From Hofstenia miamia (Eukaryota; Xenacoelomorpha; Acoela; Hofsteniidae), in assembly GCA_900660155.1 (NCBI GenBank), contig CABFPE010000115.1, forward strand, positions 347,388 through 411,387: 64,000 bases of DNA. The letters are read 5' to 3'. Positions 12,656 through 26,800 of the stretch are shown here, piece after piece; the stretch's first letter is position 1, and the number at the start of each line of letters is the position of its first letter. A model generated the notes under the pieces. The model did no database searches. It was not told where the DNA came from and saw nothing but the letters and a program-made list of their open reading frames with translations. Both the position numbers and the translations under genes were made by a program.

Positions 12656-13655
12656 NNNNNNNNNNNNNNNNNNNNNNNNNNNNNNNNNNNNNNNNNNNNN
12701 NNNNNNNNNNNNNNNNNNNNNNNNNNNNNNNNNNNNNNNNNNNNNNNNNNNNNNNNNNNNNNNNNNNNNNNNNNNNNNNNNNNNNNNNNNNNNNNNNNNN
12801 NNNNNNNNNNNNNNNNNNNNNNNNNNNNNNNNNNNNNNNNNNNNNNNNNNNNNNNNNNNNNNNNNNNNNNNNNNNNNNNNNNNNNNNNNNNNNNNNNNNN
12901 NNNNNNNNNNNNNNNNNNNNNNNNNNNNNNNNNNNNNNNNNNNNNNNNNNNNNNNNNNNNNNNNNNNNNNNNNNNNNNNNNNNNNNNNNNNNNNNNNNNN
13001 NNNNNNNNNNNNNNNNNNNNNNNNNNNNNNNNNNNNNNNNNNNNNNNNNNNNNNNNNNNNNNNNNNNNNNNNNNNNNNNNNNNNNNNNNNNNNNNNNNNN
13101 NNNNNNNNNNNNNNNNNNNNNNNNNNNNNNNNNNNNNNNNNNNNNNNNNNNNNNNNNNNNNNNNNNNNNNNNNNNNNNNNNNNNNNNNNNNNNNNNNNNN
13201 NNNNNNNNNNNNNNNNNNNNNNNNNNNNNNNNNNNNNNNNNNNNNNNNNNNNNNNNNNNNNNNNNNNNNNNNNNNNNNNNNNNNNNNNNNNNNNNNNNNN
13301 NNNNNNNNNNNNNNNNNNNNNNNNNNNNNNNNNNNNNNNNNNNNNNNNNNNNNNNNNNNNNNNNNNNNNNNNNNNNNNNNNNNNNNNNNNNNNNNNNNNN
13401 NNNNNNNNNNNNNNNNNNNNNNNNNNNNNNNNNNNNNNNNNNNNNNNNNNNNNNNNNNNNNNNNNNNNNNNNNNNNNNNNNNNNNNNNNNNNNNNNNNNN
13501 NNNNNNNNNNNNNNNNNNNNNNNNNNNNNNNNNNNNNNNNNNNNNNNNNNNNNNNNNNNNNNNNNNNNNNNNNNNNNNNNNNNNNNNNNNNNNNNNNNNN
13601 NNNNNNNNNNNNNNNNNNNNNNNNNNNNNNNNNNNNNNNNNNNNNNNNNNNNNNN
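12656..13655. other. assembly gap (1000 N)
   Basis: Exactly 1000 consecutive N, so a placeholder of unknown true size. It truncates the recombinase fragment on its left and the LINE on its right. Confidence 0.99.
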
Positions 13656-14360
13656 AATACAGTATCTAAAACAAATAAAACGGTTTAAGCAGAGTAAAGA
13701 TTTAATCAATGCTTTTGTAATTAGTCAATATACATATGCTTGCATTCTTTTAAGCAATATTAAGACAGTTGATCATGAGCGTATAAATAGATTGTTTAAC
13801 TGGTCAATCTGTGTCATGTTTTCCATTAGTAAACATCAAGTTAGTAAAAAACTGCAAACATTAACATTGTTTCGTCCATTTACTATAACCAAGTACAACA
13901 GCTTAGTACACATGTTTAAGCAGTTGAAAACAAGTGGTAGGGCACTAATCAAGAAATTTGTAAAATATAATCACCGTGCTAACATGTGCATAAACAATAT
14001 ACATCCAAGAAGCAAATACTGGGAAAATTCTTTTACAACAACATCTTGCAAACTGTGGAATGATTTACCTATCAGTGTAAGGAAAGCCAGCGATATAAAT
14101 GAATTTAAAAAACTGTTAAAACACAATTTATTAGCAGAACAAAATAATAACAGAATACTTAAACGTTAAAACTGTAGCGAAACTTCTTATTTTTAATCCA
14201 TTTTAATTGTAAATATCTGTGTGCATTTTAATTTAATTATTGTAGCTTAGTTTGTAGTATATGTATATCTAAGTTCTGTGTACATTTTTTGTAAATATGT
14301 ATATATCTTATTTGTACATATGCAAAGAGCAAACAAAATAAAGCTATTGAAGATTATATA
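13656..14360 (+). mobile_element. LINE 3' end (RT C-terminus plus tail)
   Basis: The 125-residue frame at 13792-14169 ends with SCKLWNDLPISVRKASDINEF and KKLLKHNLL, the conserved C-terminus of CR1/Jockey-type reverse transcriptases. The 3' UTR runs to about 14360 and carries an AATAAA-like word before the end. The upstream part lies in the gap, so the truncation point is unknown. Confidence 0.75.
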
Positions 14361-16000
14361 TAAATCTCTTAGATTTATACGTATTCATTACTGAAGTTTA
14401 AACACTACACAAAACGTTTGAAAAATAGTCGATATAGACTGATAATTAGCAAATTTTAAGCGTGAAATATTTTGCGTAGTGTGAACTTTTCAGTGATGAT
14501 TACTTCTTACGCGTGCTTCGCGTAGCAATATTCTTCATGTTTGCAGTTCTAAACAGTTTCCCAGGTTAATTCAACTGTTCAATTTCAAAATATAATTCAA
14601 AAGTATTAATAGAACGCAATTTGTGAGTAACTGTTTGTATGTTATTGTTAAGTGATGTGTAATGTTTATATTTTAAGCTTGTTTTTGATATATCTTTTGC
14701 AATATATCTGTTATTATGCTCAAAATAGAGTCTATTCTTTCCATCCTCCCCATGTACACTGCTTCATTTGAACTTAAATATTGTTGAAAAACAGCTGAAT
14801 AAATTTTAAAATTTCTTACTCGGTTCAGGTTTAATATTGTTATAGAGCTTAACGCCTGCAATAATGCTCATAATAAAAAAACGCTTAATAATGTAACTGT
14901 GAATTTCACTTCTAACAATTACTGTTTCTGCATATATTTCTTTTTGTTTCTATATTTGTCACTTTCACATTTCAACATATTTGTAGAGTATTTTTCAATT
15001 TAATAAAAATTTGTTACTTACACTTAGTTAAGTTCAAAATTAAATGAGTAATGCCTTTCTGACAGATGCAACTACATTTTTTACCTAAATACATGTATTG
15101 AATGGTGGTCAAGTGCATTTTATGTGTAAGCCGCGCTGAAACGAACAGGTTTCCCATCTTTGGTTTTCAATTAGTGTCACTTGTGATGGTTGAATTTGTT
15201 GCATCTTGATTATTTTAGTTATTTCTTCCCTAAAGTTTCTATGTATTGCAATGCCCTTCTTTAAGAGCATGTTAAAATTTCTATTCCTTGTGAGAAAAAT
15301 TTATCACATATGCTGTATTTCTTAACAGTTAGTTACCTTTTCATCTCATGTAGCAAGACTTACTTAAATCACGGCTCCAGCAGGAGAAATTCAACAGACA
15401 AAAAATGAGGCTATGTTGTGTTTTAAGAAATTTTCAACATTCCAATGGATAATCAAAATCAATATTCAGTAATGGTAAATATTTTTAAAGCTGGTTTATA
15501 TTTTCCTAAGCTTACTGTTGTCACGCAGTTTGCATTGCAAACCACCGCGAAGAAATGTTTAAAAATTGTCTCAAACATTAGGATTATTACCTTCAAAAAT
15601 TTTCATCACCACATGATCCGTATTATGGGAATTATGGTTTTAAAATGAGCTCATTACGATGCCAACTCTAATAGTATGTGGGGAACATTTTATTTAACTC
15701 AACAAAAATGGGAATCTCAAAATCTGAATTGCGGAATATCCCCTATACTATATATTCATATCTCAAGCTATTATAGTAGTATTGAGAAAAAATATATAAT
15801 CAACATGGAAAATTCGACAAGCTGATGAACTACTAAAGAAGTTAACTATTAAGATAATTTGAAGATATTTCAAATTTCTATGAATAATGAATTTCTGATA
15901 CCATTCAATATAGTATATTGTTGAAATTACCGCACAAAACAATCCATATGTCATAGCTGTGAGATCCCCACTCATGACGCTTAAAGCATCGGTAAATTTT
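14361..16000. other. AT-rich intergenic DNA
   Basis: No gene, terminal repeat or RNA structure recognised; only short unconvincing frames. Confidence 0.5.
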
Positions 16001-16795
16001 ATGCCTTCCCTATTGTCGTTTACAGTGGACATTCTGAGACATGTGGTATTTCCTTTTCTGTATCTCCACCCTTCTGATCTGCCTCTCACTGTGAACTTTT
16101 CTCCGCATCATACTCATCTTGGAGTTCAACTCGCTGCAAACTTAAATTGGTCAGGATATGTGTCCTTGTGTCTCCACAAATCTAATTCTTCGCTCTTTGC
16201 CCTCTCCTGCAATGTTCCCTTTAATTCTCCGTGAAACTCTTTGTTGAAGTCCATTCCTCGTGCCATTCTTCTCTACGCTTCTCCCTGTTGGTGGCCTTCT
16301 CTTGCCTTGTTCCACTCCATGGAACGGTTCCAGAAGCGTGCTTTCAAAGAGACCTCTCCCCTGCCATACAAGGACGCTCTTCTCAAATTCTCCACTCTCC
16401 CACGGTTGCTCTACTTCCATGTCTGTGATCTCCTCCTGTTCAATCGTTTGCTCACTCGCAAAATGGATCTTGATCCTTTTGATTTCATAAAGTTATCTAA
16501 TTCCTGCTCCACTCGCTCTTATGATGTCACTTTTTCCATTTGTCGTCCCAAGAAACATCGCACCCTTCACTCGTTTTTAATTATGCTTGTACTGCTGCTA
16601 ATTACATCTTGACTCTTAACCCTCTTTCAGCCATTGATTTTTTTCCTCTTTGCTGAGCCCTTCTCCCACTTCGCCTACTTTTCCATCGGCTCCTATTTTA
16701 TCATCTGTGACTGTCCTCGCTGTCGTAAAACTTGACTTGTTTTTATATTTTTGTAGTGTTTTCCTTCAGCGCCTAATAAAGTCATTCATTCATTT
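16000..16795 (+). mobile_element. CR1-like LINE 3' end, copy 1
   Basis: Successive plus-strand frames encode the end of a non-LTR reverse transcriptase: HHTHLGVQLAANLNWSGYV (the 'HLGv.l..dL.Ws' block after the catalytic core), ILLYASPCWW, MERFQKRAFKE, then a C-terminal domain ending in [11 protein letters not shown]. At least one frame change separates these blocks. The 3' UTR ends in GCCTAATAAAGTC followed by (ATTC)n, a CR1-like tail. This stretch is clearly more GC-rich than its surroundings. Two relatives lie at 55655-56345 (minus) and about 61700-62140 (plus). Confidence 0.8.
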
Positions 16796-18080
16796 ATTAT
16801 TCTTACTTCTCACAGCTTCATGCTGGTATCCCTCTCAGCTCGGGGAACTCACCAGTTTCCTGGGAGCCTGAGCGTTTTCCTCTTTCCTCAGGACCCTAGC
16901 TTCTTACTCACTGCTCCTAGTGCTCCTACAACTACCGAGACTACTTCAACTTTCTTTAACTTCCACAGCCTTTCTATTTCCTCTTCCAACTCTCTGTACT
17001 TGTCTATCTTCTCTTTCTCTTTGCTTTCTACATTTCTGTCCTTTGGTACTGCTATGTCTATCACTGTTCCCAAGCTTTTCTCTTTGTCTACTACTACTAT
17101 GTCTGCCCTCCGTGCTTCTATAACCTTGCTTGTCTGTATGTTGAAGTCCCACAGTATCTTAACCTTCTCATTTTCTATGACGCCCTGTGGTTTGTGCTCA
17201 TACCAATTGCCTCCTGCTTCTAACCCATGCTGCCTGTTCAAACTCCAGTATACCATTCTTCCCACCTTGTCATGCCTGAACTTATACTCATTTTGTGCCA
17301 ACTTCTCAAACCCTGCTATCAGATGATCTACTGTCTCCGCCTCTTTCTTACATAGCCTACACTTATCACTTACTTCTACTCTTCTGTCTGTATGCTTCTT
17401 CCCCCAGTTTGTTCTTATTGCTTGCTCCTGTGCTGCCATTATCTGTGCTTCTGTTTCTCTTTTTAGTACCACCTTCTTTAACCACTTGTTGCTCTCTTCT
17501 CTGTCACACATTTCCGTGTTCCTCCAGTATTCTCCATTCATTACCTTCTGCCTATGCCTTGTTTGTCTCTCTGATTCCATCCTACTCTGGTATATCTTCT
17601 TTCCTTCACTCTCAGTTATTATCTTCCCTAACTCCTTAGTGACCTCCATTACGGACCCCTTAGGTTGTTCTTCTACATATTCCTTTAGCCCTAGTGCTTC
17701 TGCTTCTACAGTTTCCTCTACACTTATTCTCATCCAGCTTCAACTTTCTGACCTGACCTGCAAGCCTCTGCTCTGTAACTTCTAATCCTATTTCTTCTTT
17801 TTTTCCATTCTTCCAACATGCTCTTCCTATAACCCCTCTCATCTAGTCTGCTTCTTCTGTAGCACTCCAATGCTGTCCTGTTCTGCTCATCTGTCCACTT
17901 GTGCCGTTATCTATTGGTATGTGTGGATCCTATACTTCCACTTCTGGAGTCCACACACCGGAAATTCTTCGCACCCTCTGACCATTTAAGGCCTGCCGGG
18001 GACTGAGGGCCTTTTCTTTTTGTTGCACTTTCATTGAAGTTAGGGTCGGGTTCGAACACGGGTCCTCGCTGTCCCAGTCT
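16796..18080 (-). mobile_element. LINE remnant with restriction-like endonuclease (R2/NeSL-like)
   Basis: A 281-residue minus-strand frame (17733-16888) carries the C-terminal zinc knuckle and restriction-like endonuclease of early-branching non-LTR elements: CRLCKKEAETVDHLIAGFEK (CCHC-type, altered last position), KFRHDKVGRMVYWSL, YEHKPQGVIENEKVKILWDF, then EARRADIVVVDKE and IDIAVP, matching the R..PD...D nuclease core (PD reads as AD). Upstream, a second frame (17842-17660) continues the linker; the reverse transcriptase is absent. Near 16888 the frame stops early; an RILRK block typical of the family's C-terminus follows in another frame, suggesting an internal deletion. It starts next to (ATT)n at 18084 and abuts the oppositely oriented CR1-like element at 16795. 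Confidence 0.75.
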
Positions 18081-18082
18081 AG

Positions 18083-18083
<1 letters not shown>

Positions 18084-18127
<44 letters not shown>
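18084..18127. repeat. (ATT)n microsatellite
   Basis: Uninterrupted trinucleotide run beside the endonuclease-LINE remnant. Confidence 0.95.
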
Positions 18128-20458
18128 TGGATATCCTTCTTGTGATATTAGATTCTTGTTTTGTCGGGAAGGTTACTCGCTTAATTGAGGTAGAATGTAT
18201 TCAATCTTGAAAAAAATCTCATTTTAACTTCAGTTCTCGTTGTCACTTTAAAATGACAGTCATTTTCTTCGGCTTTCCTTATTTCTTTTATTCAAACTTA
18301 TATTCTAACTAATTAAGGCCAAATTTTTTAATTTGTTTATTTGTACTGTACAGGTTATTTTAAGAATTGCATGTGTCATATTTATTACTTTTACAAATGC
18401 GTCTTTAATTTTGAAAAGTATTTCAATGAATTGTTTCGATTAAATCATGGAATGTTTGAAGAGAAAAAATTATCTTATTTTTGTCTTTAACATCAACGGT
18501 TTGCTTAAGCTGCAGACTGACTGCTATAAATATGATTTATGTAAATATTTGATAAATTTTACGAGTATGATGTTGACATGCATATTTAAATTATTTTTGA
18601 AATGAATGAATAAGAATATCTTTAAAAACTAATTTACTCAATGGCCTCCTGTTAAGTATTGCACGCTGTGAGGTATTCGGCCATGTATTTAGTAGGCCTA
18701 TGAAATATACTCCCATAAATTATTATATTCATATAAGAATTAAAGCAAAATCTGAAAATACCAATGTCCTCATTATTTTGTGATCTAATTTCCTTTGCCG
18801 CGACCATGTTTTTAGTAGATCTTGCTTGTAAGCACCTTTAATGTTTATTTTCAAATATAAATTAGGTAAACCCGCAATTTGTTTTATTTTGTAAATGCAA
18901 TTTTATTACTCAATGAAATTGCTTTTTCGTTTGGCTCCCTTTTAGTGTTTTTTAATTAACAAATAATTTACAATATTTCCATGAAATTGTAAAGGGAAGC
19001 ATTAAAAAATCATTTGTATTTTTGATTGAAAATATTCTACTGTATTTTGATTGAAAATATTTTACTGTACGGTAATTAACCAAATATACACTGTAGGCTT
19101 ACGTCACATTCTTTCACCAAGAATCTGCAAAACAGAAGAAGCTAGACATTGAATTTAGAAATCAACAACAAATGTATCTTCTCTTTACCACTATTTTTTA
19201 AAAAACGTCCACAATTTGAATTTCTAGAGTATTATTTTCCTTTGAAATTTCTTTATCAAAATTGTAGTGTGTTTCGTATCTTTTGCACCCGAATTGTTTT
19301 GCTCTGCCTGCAAATGAATTCAATTGTTTGAATAATCTGTCTATTACTAAAATAGTTATAAGTGTTGATCGTTCAGTTATAATATATTATTATTCTTATT
19401 TCTCCATATAAACCACAGTTTATAATACTTTTATTGTGGTAAGATAGTCCATCTAAATAAGACAGAAACATAAATTGTTTTAGTTGAAGATTGTTATATT
19501 TTTTAATTTAAAATTTATTAGATTTTGTTGCGGCTTCATTTTATTATTCCGATACGTTTAGTTCATCCCAAAATACCAAATATTAATATATTTAAATCTT
19601 TGAGTTAAATGCACTTCATTGTACATTAGCAATGAATTTTATGTTCATTTGAATTAAAATACAAAATAATGCTTACAAACATCATGAAATAGAGTGCAAG
19701 CATAATTCCGTTACGAAAACAAGCCACCTAATCTATTTGTTTTTAAATTGAAAATTTTTAATGGAAAATTGTTTACTAAAGTTTCAAAAGAATTGTTATT
19801 TCTGCTTAATGTTTGAAAATATTATGGAAAGCAAGCTTTTTTTGTGTAGTGATCATGATTTTAATGACAATAGCTTTCGTGAGCATGACGATTATCATTC
19901 TAAGATCTGCGTAATGGAATACTCATTAACATTCCTTCTTTAGTTAAATTTCAGAAATCACAGAAGTTTAATTTTATCTAACATCTTGAAAGATGGAGAT
20001 TTCCACCAAATTTTGATTTAAGATGCTTTTAGGTCACGGCATCATAAAATAGTAAATTTGAAAAAATGCATTGGGATATATATTTATAGGTGTCTACTAA
20101 TTAGCCCGCATACATAGCTATTGTCAGGTGAGGCGTACCACACTCGGTCATTGACATTGTTCTATTTGTTACTTGCACATTAACATATTCTCGTTAATTT
20201 GTGGAAATTTTCTGAAGTTGAAGTTATTAGCATAACTCAATCATCACAAAAACTTCAAAAATTGTTCGTTGGTTATTAGGTTACCAACATTTTACTATGC
20301 TTCAAAGGTTTACATGGTCAATAGATTTATTTTCAAAGTAAATAGAGTTAATTTTAAAGATATTCAACCTTTGAGACACGAATTGGCAATTGATTTGACT
20401 CTATTGAATTGCTTTGCCAAATATGTCTCAGGACCATTAATATATTAAATTTAAACTT
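18128..20458. other. AT-rich upstream region of the carrier gene
   Basis: No coding exon or transposon was recognised. It presumably holds the carrier's promoter and 5' UTR, but I cannot identify a specific element in sequence this AT-rich. Confidence 0.4.
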
Positions 20459-20816
20459 ATGGATATTTTAGTAAATATGGATCTATCCAGTTTTGGGGCA
20501 GAATCTGTAATCGATTTAATTGCCGGTGGCTTTGGCGGAGTTGGCAATGTGTATGCTGGTCAACCGCTGGATACTGTTAAGGTTAAACTGCAAGCTTTTC
20601 CCGATAAATACACTTCGATGTCCTCTTGTTTCATGCAAACATTGCGTCAAGATGGCATTAGGGGCTTATATGCAGGTAGTGTTCCAGCTTTAGCAGCAAA
20701 TATCGCTGAAAATTCCATTATTTTCTGTGTTTATGAAATGACTCAAAAACCAATTTTATACATCACAGGAATCAAACATGCCGAAGACCTTCCACTTTAT
20801 TGTAAAGGCCTTTCAG
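20459..20816 (+). CDS. SLC25A15: ornithine carrier, exon 1
   Basis: Encodes the first carrier repeat up to GLS. The donor is CAG|GTGAGT, and the exon ends after the first base of a glycine codon. Confidence 0.93.
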
Positions 20817-23800
20817 GTGAGTAATATTTAGGCGGTGGATTTTATTGTTTTTTGTGGTTTTCCATTTTTGTTTTTTTGTTTACAATTACTTATGTAAACA
20901 TTAAATAAATGCATCCAATTTTTTATGCACATACAGTAGATTTCGAATATAAGAATATCCACGGGACCGTCGAATTTTATGACTATGTAAAAATATCACT
21001 GTAACCGAAATTGTGCCTACAGGTTGACAATATATGTACGTATTATACACAAAAATTCATTCATGACGATATATTTCCATTCATGCACTATGTAACATGC
21101 ATTTATAGGTCGTTCGAAAATGTTCCGATAAATGCCGTGATTGGTGCCTGCCGCTTTCGCCACAATCTAACTTTCTCCAAGTCAGATCGAACCAATTTTC
21201 AATAACATTGTCCTTGTTAGATAATAGCTTGAATAATATAGACTGCTTGATGTTGAACAATTTTTTGTCACAGTGGGATTATCTTGAACGTATTGTAGCG
21301 TCTTTGAATGCCGCTTAATAATGTCGCAAATGTATAAGTACATATGGTGACAACACGGCAGTTTTAAAGGTAAACCGCATTGATTGGTTGTTGAGAGGAG
21401 AGAAAAACATCAGACGTCAAAACTGTATGCACATCCTCCACAAACATGCACACTAATCTCACTCTCACTCAGCAGACATACACATGCGCGTCAGCGGTCG
21501 AACTGCATTACATGCGGCATGATTTTTAGTGTTCCATACATACCCATATTTTATTTTTATAAGTGAACAAAATTACTATGTATATGCAGGCTTCCGTCGT
21601 AGTAATTGTATTCATATAACCAAAATATTCCTATATCCGGTTTTGTTTAACACTATTTATACGGAAAATTAAACGGGACTTTTGAGAAGTATTCTTATAA
21701 CCGATTTATTACTATAAGCGATATGCTTATATCCGAAATCTACTGTATCTAAATAGTTAAGAAAATTAAGCCTGCCGCTTAATTCTAATGTTAAAGAAGA
21801 TGCCTTAGTTTTCAAAAAAGCACTGATTGTTGCTAATGTAGATATCAAGAATTTTCTGCTTTGTGGTATTTGCTTTTCAAAGATCAAATTTCTTGGAACA
21901 AGTTTGAGTTTTTGTTTTGTTTTTCAGTGAATAGGAAGTAACTTTTGACGCAATAACGTCGGGCCATAGTAATATCTTACTTCATTGTTTGATGCATTTA
22001 GAATTTATCTTGCCTATTTGTAAACATGTTTCTTTTTTGTTATTTATATTGGAATGATTTTCCCATATTTATTTTTGATATTCACTTATTTATTATATTA
22101 GGATCATGTGCCGCCGTCTTCGCTTCTATGGGATTGTGTCCAACTGAATTAATTAAATGTCGTTTACAAGCAGATAAAGAAGTTTGTGCTATGAAAGGTT
22201 TGCCTCCTTCTGTTAAAGGACCAATTGAAATGTGTAAAATTGTATGGAAACAAGATGGCATTGCCGGTTTCTATAGAGGACTTGTAAGCACATTAGCACG
22301 AGAGGTTCCTGGTTACTTTTTCTTCTTTTCAGCATATGAATTGACGAAGCGTCTTCTACTTAGACCTGGCGAAACTAATGCTGATTTAGGTGTCATTCGT
22401 CTTGCCATGTGTGGTTCAGCTGGAGGTATGCTTATTTTTTTTGGTAAAATATTGAACGTCACAATGTGTTTTCGCAGTTGTGCACATCTGTAATTGTTTC
22501 ATGTATTGCACGTTCACGTTCAGAGCCAGCCATTCGTAAGGAACGTTGTTAAGTAGACATCTTAGCAAATATATTTAGAAATTGGTTTCATTTTATGTAG
22601 AATTTTCATTTTTCAAATTGATCTGAAAATTGAATTTGTGTTTGTTTAGAGTAAGATAATTCCGCATTCTTTGTTTTTAATGATTTCCTTGGATTAATGA
22701 AGAAGTTAACTTTATTTGGTAGGCAATTGTTTTGAATACTTTTAATTGTATTTAATTGAGCCTCTTTGAGTATAATGTATTGATACTGTTTTGGACAACA
22801 CTACTGGGAAATTAATTTACCCACATATTTCAAATATAAAATAATAGTACCAAGTCGAAAATTAAACGAATTTTGATGGAGATTGATAAAAATCCTTTTG
22901 CAATAACGAAAAATTTCAATAAGTAATTGCTTAGGATAATAAAGTCCTCCACGATTGTGGGCATCAATTAGCTTTCTTGTGGTTTCTTCAACACTGTTTC
23001 TTTGGACTTGAAAAGGCTTTGCCGAAACGTACGTCGATTATATTACTTTGCATTTTTGTTTTCATCTACTTATGTACCAACCTCGTTACAACTCACTTAA
23101 ATCAATAATTGAGAAGGCTACTCAGGACGATCAGCCCTTACTTACAACTCTAAATACAACATTGAGAATATTCATTCACAACGTTCTGATGACAAAGAAA
23201 AAACCAGATAGTCTTTTTACATAAAACAATTTGTGCTCCGTTTGGAAAAGTTGATGTTCTATATCCCTATGCTATTGAAATAGATCCAATTTTCAATTGC
23301 GAAAATAAATACTCAAGGAAAACTATGATTAAAAATGATTACCATTATGATGTTGAAAAACTGAAATACGAATTACAAACAACTAATTGGTCAAAACTTT
23401 TAGATAAATCTAACATAACACGTCAAGCCCTAGTAATTGAAAGTTATACTTTATTCACAATGGAAAAATGCAAAAAAAACAAGCTAAATTTAAAGGTACA
23501 TCTTATAATAGGATCAAAGATGAAAAGCTTGTAACACTGATAAAAGAAAAACTAAAATAAATTAATAATAATTAATGATAAATATCTAAGAAATCATTTA
23601 CAGAAACAAATTGTAAATTACGTAAAGAAACTATGAAAATAACTACTTTCAAATTTAACGAAAAATGAATTTCAATCTGAAATAAAGAGAATATTAAAAC
23701 ATCGAAAAAAACATTAAAATTGATTTGAATGAAGCTAATGAATTAAATGAATATTTTATAAGATTCAATGCAGATCGATATTTAGATGATCATGACTTCA

Positions 23801-26800
23801 TTATAAACCAACCAATTGGAAATAAATGAAATTGATATTTACAAAGAATTTTAAAAAATCAAAATTTCACTAGTTCCAAATTGGGTATTTAGAAAATGTA
23901 ACAAAGAATTATCACTACCGTTTTCTCAAATAAAAAAAGTATCAGGAAGAAATGCAAGATATCATGGATCCACTACAATTTGCATATAAAAAAGAAAGAA
24001 ATACCAGTGACATTCTTTTATGTACAATAGATATGATCGCTAAAACACTAAGTAACAAGTAAACAGCAGTAGTTAGACTCACGTTTATTGACTATTCAAG
24101 TGCATTCAACACTGTACTACAAAATAAACTATTGAATCAAATATATCCGATTTCTAAAGAACTATGTCAGTGGATAAAAAACCTTTTTCATAATTTCAGA
24201 CAATCTGTTAAATTTGGAATTAATAGCAAAACTGAAGAAGAAAATGTTTTAGTTGGAGTTCCGCAAGGAGGACCACGTAGTGGTCCATTATTTACCACCT
24301 ATACAGACAAAATTAACACCAATATTACACAATATGAAAATGTTGACATAATGAAGTATTCAGACTACACAAGAGTATTAGGTAAGATCGTTGCAACATC
24401 AGCTGAAGAAGACTTTCTAAACTATAAGAATACGATCATCAAAATAGTTAATCTTTCTAAGGAATAAAATTTGAAAATCAATACAACAAAATCAAGTGAA
24501 ATAATTTTCGTCCATCACAATGTTAAAAATTCAAGAAAATATTACAATTAATGAAAAATCAATACCAAATTCTAAAGAGTGTTAAATATTTAGGATTATG
24601 TATAAACAACAAACTTAATTGGGATGATCATGAAGAAAACATACGAAGAAAAGCTAATTTTATATTAAAATCTGTTGCATATCTGATTAATTACATGAAG
24701 AATTGGCAAAAAAATGTATAATTTTAATATGCTCATTAAACCAAGCTATCTACATGCGACAGAGGTATTTGTACCCGGATTGACTAGAAAAAATATTAAG
24801 ATTCTAAAGAAACCTATTAAACTTTTCGCTACAATATCAAAACTAAACAAAGAACACTTAATTTCTATAATAAACAAAGCATTTAAGACACAGTTTCTGA
24901 AAACTTCAAAAAGATATTAGATAATATCAATCATCCGTTAAATAAAGGATTTCCTAAAAGTACAACAAAGAAAACAAGAACAATTTTACGATCACACAAA
25001 ACATTGTACACAAAGACATTTATTCCAGCAGCAATTAGATGTGTTAACAAAGACGAATATCTAACATTTTTATAAACTTATTAAAAGAGATGCATTATTT
25101 TCCTATTTACAATTGTAAAATTATTTGTACGGGAATAAAAGCTTTTAATAATAATAAAACTAAAATAGATAGATAGATACATACATACATACATACATAC
25201 ATACATACATACATACATACATACATACTAAATGTACAATGCTTCAATTTTTTTCGTCAATAAACAAATTCACAGACATGAAGCAATGCAAAATGCAGAG
25301 CCTCTTAATTTAAATGATATTGAAAAATAATATGACAAACCTTAGTACGATTGCATACAGCCTACTTCAGAAAGAGTGAAATTATTATCAACAATATAAA
25401 AATATGATTTTTCCCCACTTACTATACATGCAAATTTGGTATAATTTAAAAATGTTAGAAAACTCTGTTGAAGTATAGATGCCGTGACATCACTAAGGAA
25501 AATCTTCTCAATCGATGAATAAAATCTGTTGGATTACAGTTGCATGAACTCTTGAAAGGCAAGGCCATTGTTCAAAAGCAACTAAGAATTTGGATTCTTT
25601 TCAAGTCTTCTTTGTGGAAAGAATATTTTTGGTGTAGATAATCAATATAATTTTTCAGGAATATGTTTATTTGTATCTTAAGATGTATTAGTGTCTATTT
25701 CGAGATTAGCATTCCTGATAACGCTTGGAAAATAGTTGGCAATGTTTTTTCAAGAAAATATTTACGAAACATAAACGTATTAGTTTATCTGAATTCAAGA
25801 GATGATTAGCGAAGCATAGTTAGTTTCAAAGTTATGGTTTCATTTGTATAGTTTCTTATTACATTAACGATTTCTAAGAGGCTAGCTTATCAAATTTTGA
25901 AAAGAACGCTATTTGAATTTTGTTTTTATTAGTATAATTTTGGCACTAAACGATTTCCTACCTGTTAGAATTGTCACCTCCTGATTAATTATATATCTTT
26001 GTTTAAGGTGTTATTAACTTCTGGTTAAATCATTAAAACATTTTTGCCACTAAATTCCTTATCCATTATCCAGTAACCGTTGGGATGATGAGCTTCATGA
26101 TAATGGCAAACATATTACATTATATGCTAATAAATGTTCAATCATATAATGACAGTGAAGTGGTAATGTGAAATTTAGTAACTTTTTTTTATATATTAAT
26201 TAAAGTATAATATATTCCATTAACGGTTTATTATTCATGCGGTGTCAACTTAATTATTATCTTAGTGGTTTTGAATTATTCCGTTATTGCACACATTGGC
26301 ATCTGATGATATGAACAGCTTGTCTGAAAGAGGATCTGCGGAGTATTCTAAGTCTTCATTAATGCTAAAGCTACTACTTTTCAGTCATTCTTGAATTTGT
26401 TGAATTTTTCATATTGGTCTGTGATATCAGTTTAGGCTCATGTATATGTCGACTTTCATTGTTGTGCCAATCCAGGTAAAAGTATGGATGTACCTTCAAG
26501 AAAAGTTCTGAAGTTGTATTTCTTAGGAACTGTTTTTGTTCCTATCAGATAAATGGTAAACTGGTTTTTGGAGTTAAAATTTTGTTTTCTAGATGGCGTT
26601 TTTGAAAATCCAATTTGATAAAATACATGGTTAAAATTTATTAAAGTTTTAATCGTTTTGTAGTTTTGCAGCTCTGACTCAATTTAGCAATTGTAATTTA
26701 ACTTCAGTGAAGGTTGGAGAAAATTTACAAAGTACTTTTTTGCTTCACAAAACACGTTTATTGTTGCAGTGCTGCTGCTGCTATAATTAATTTTGAAATG

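Noticed and set aside
12615-13709. Long reading frames on both strands
   Set aside because: They run through the 1000-N gap and are artefacts of reading unknown bases as open.
16151-17842. Several overlapping plus-strand frames rich in Ser, Leu and Cys
   Set aside because: From about 16888 on they are antisense shadows of the minus-strand LINE endonuclease frame; the CR1-like blocks before that are annotated as the element itself.
21011-21566. Two short plus-strand frames in carrier intron 1
   Set aside because: Both lie inside the MITE and have no recognisable motif.
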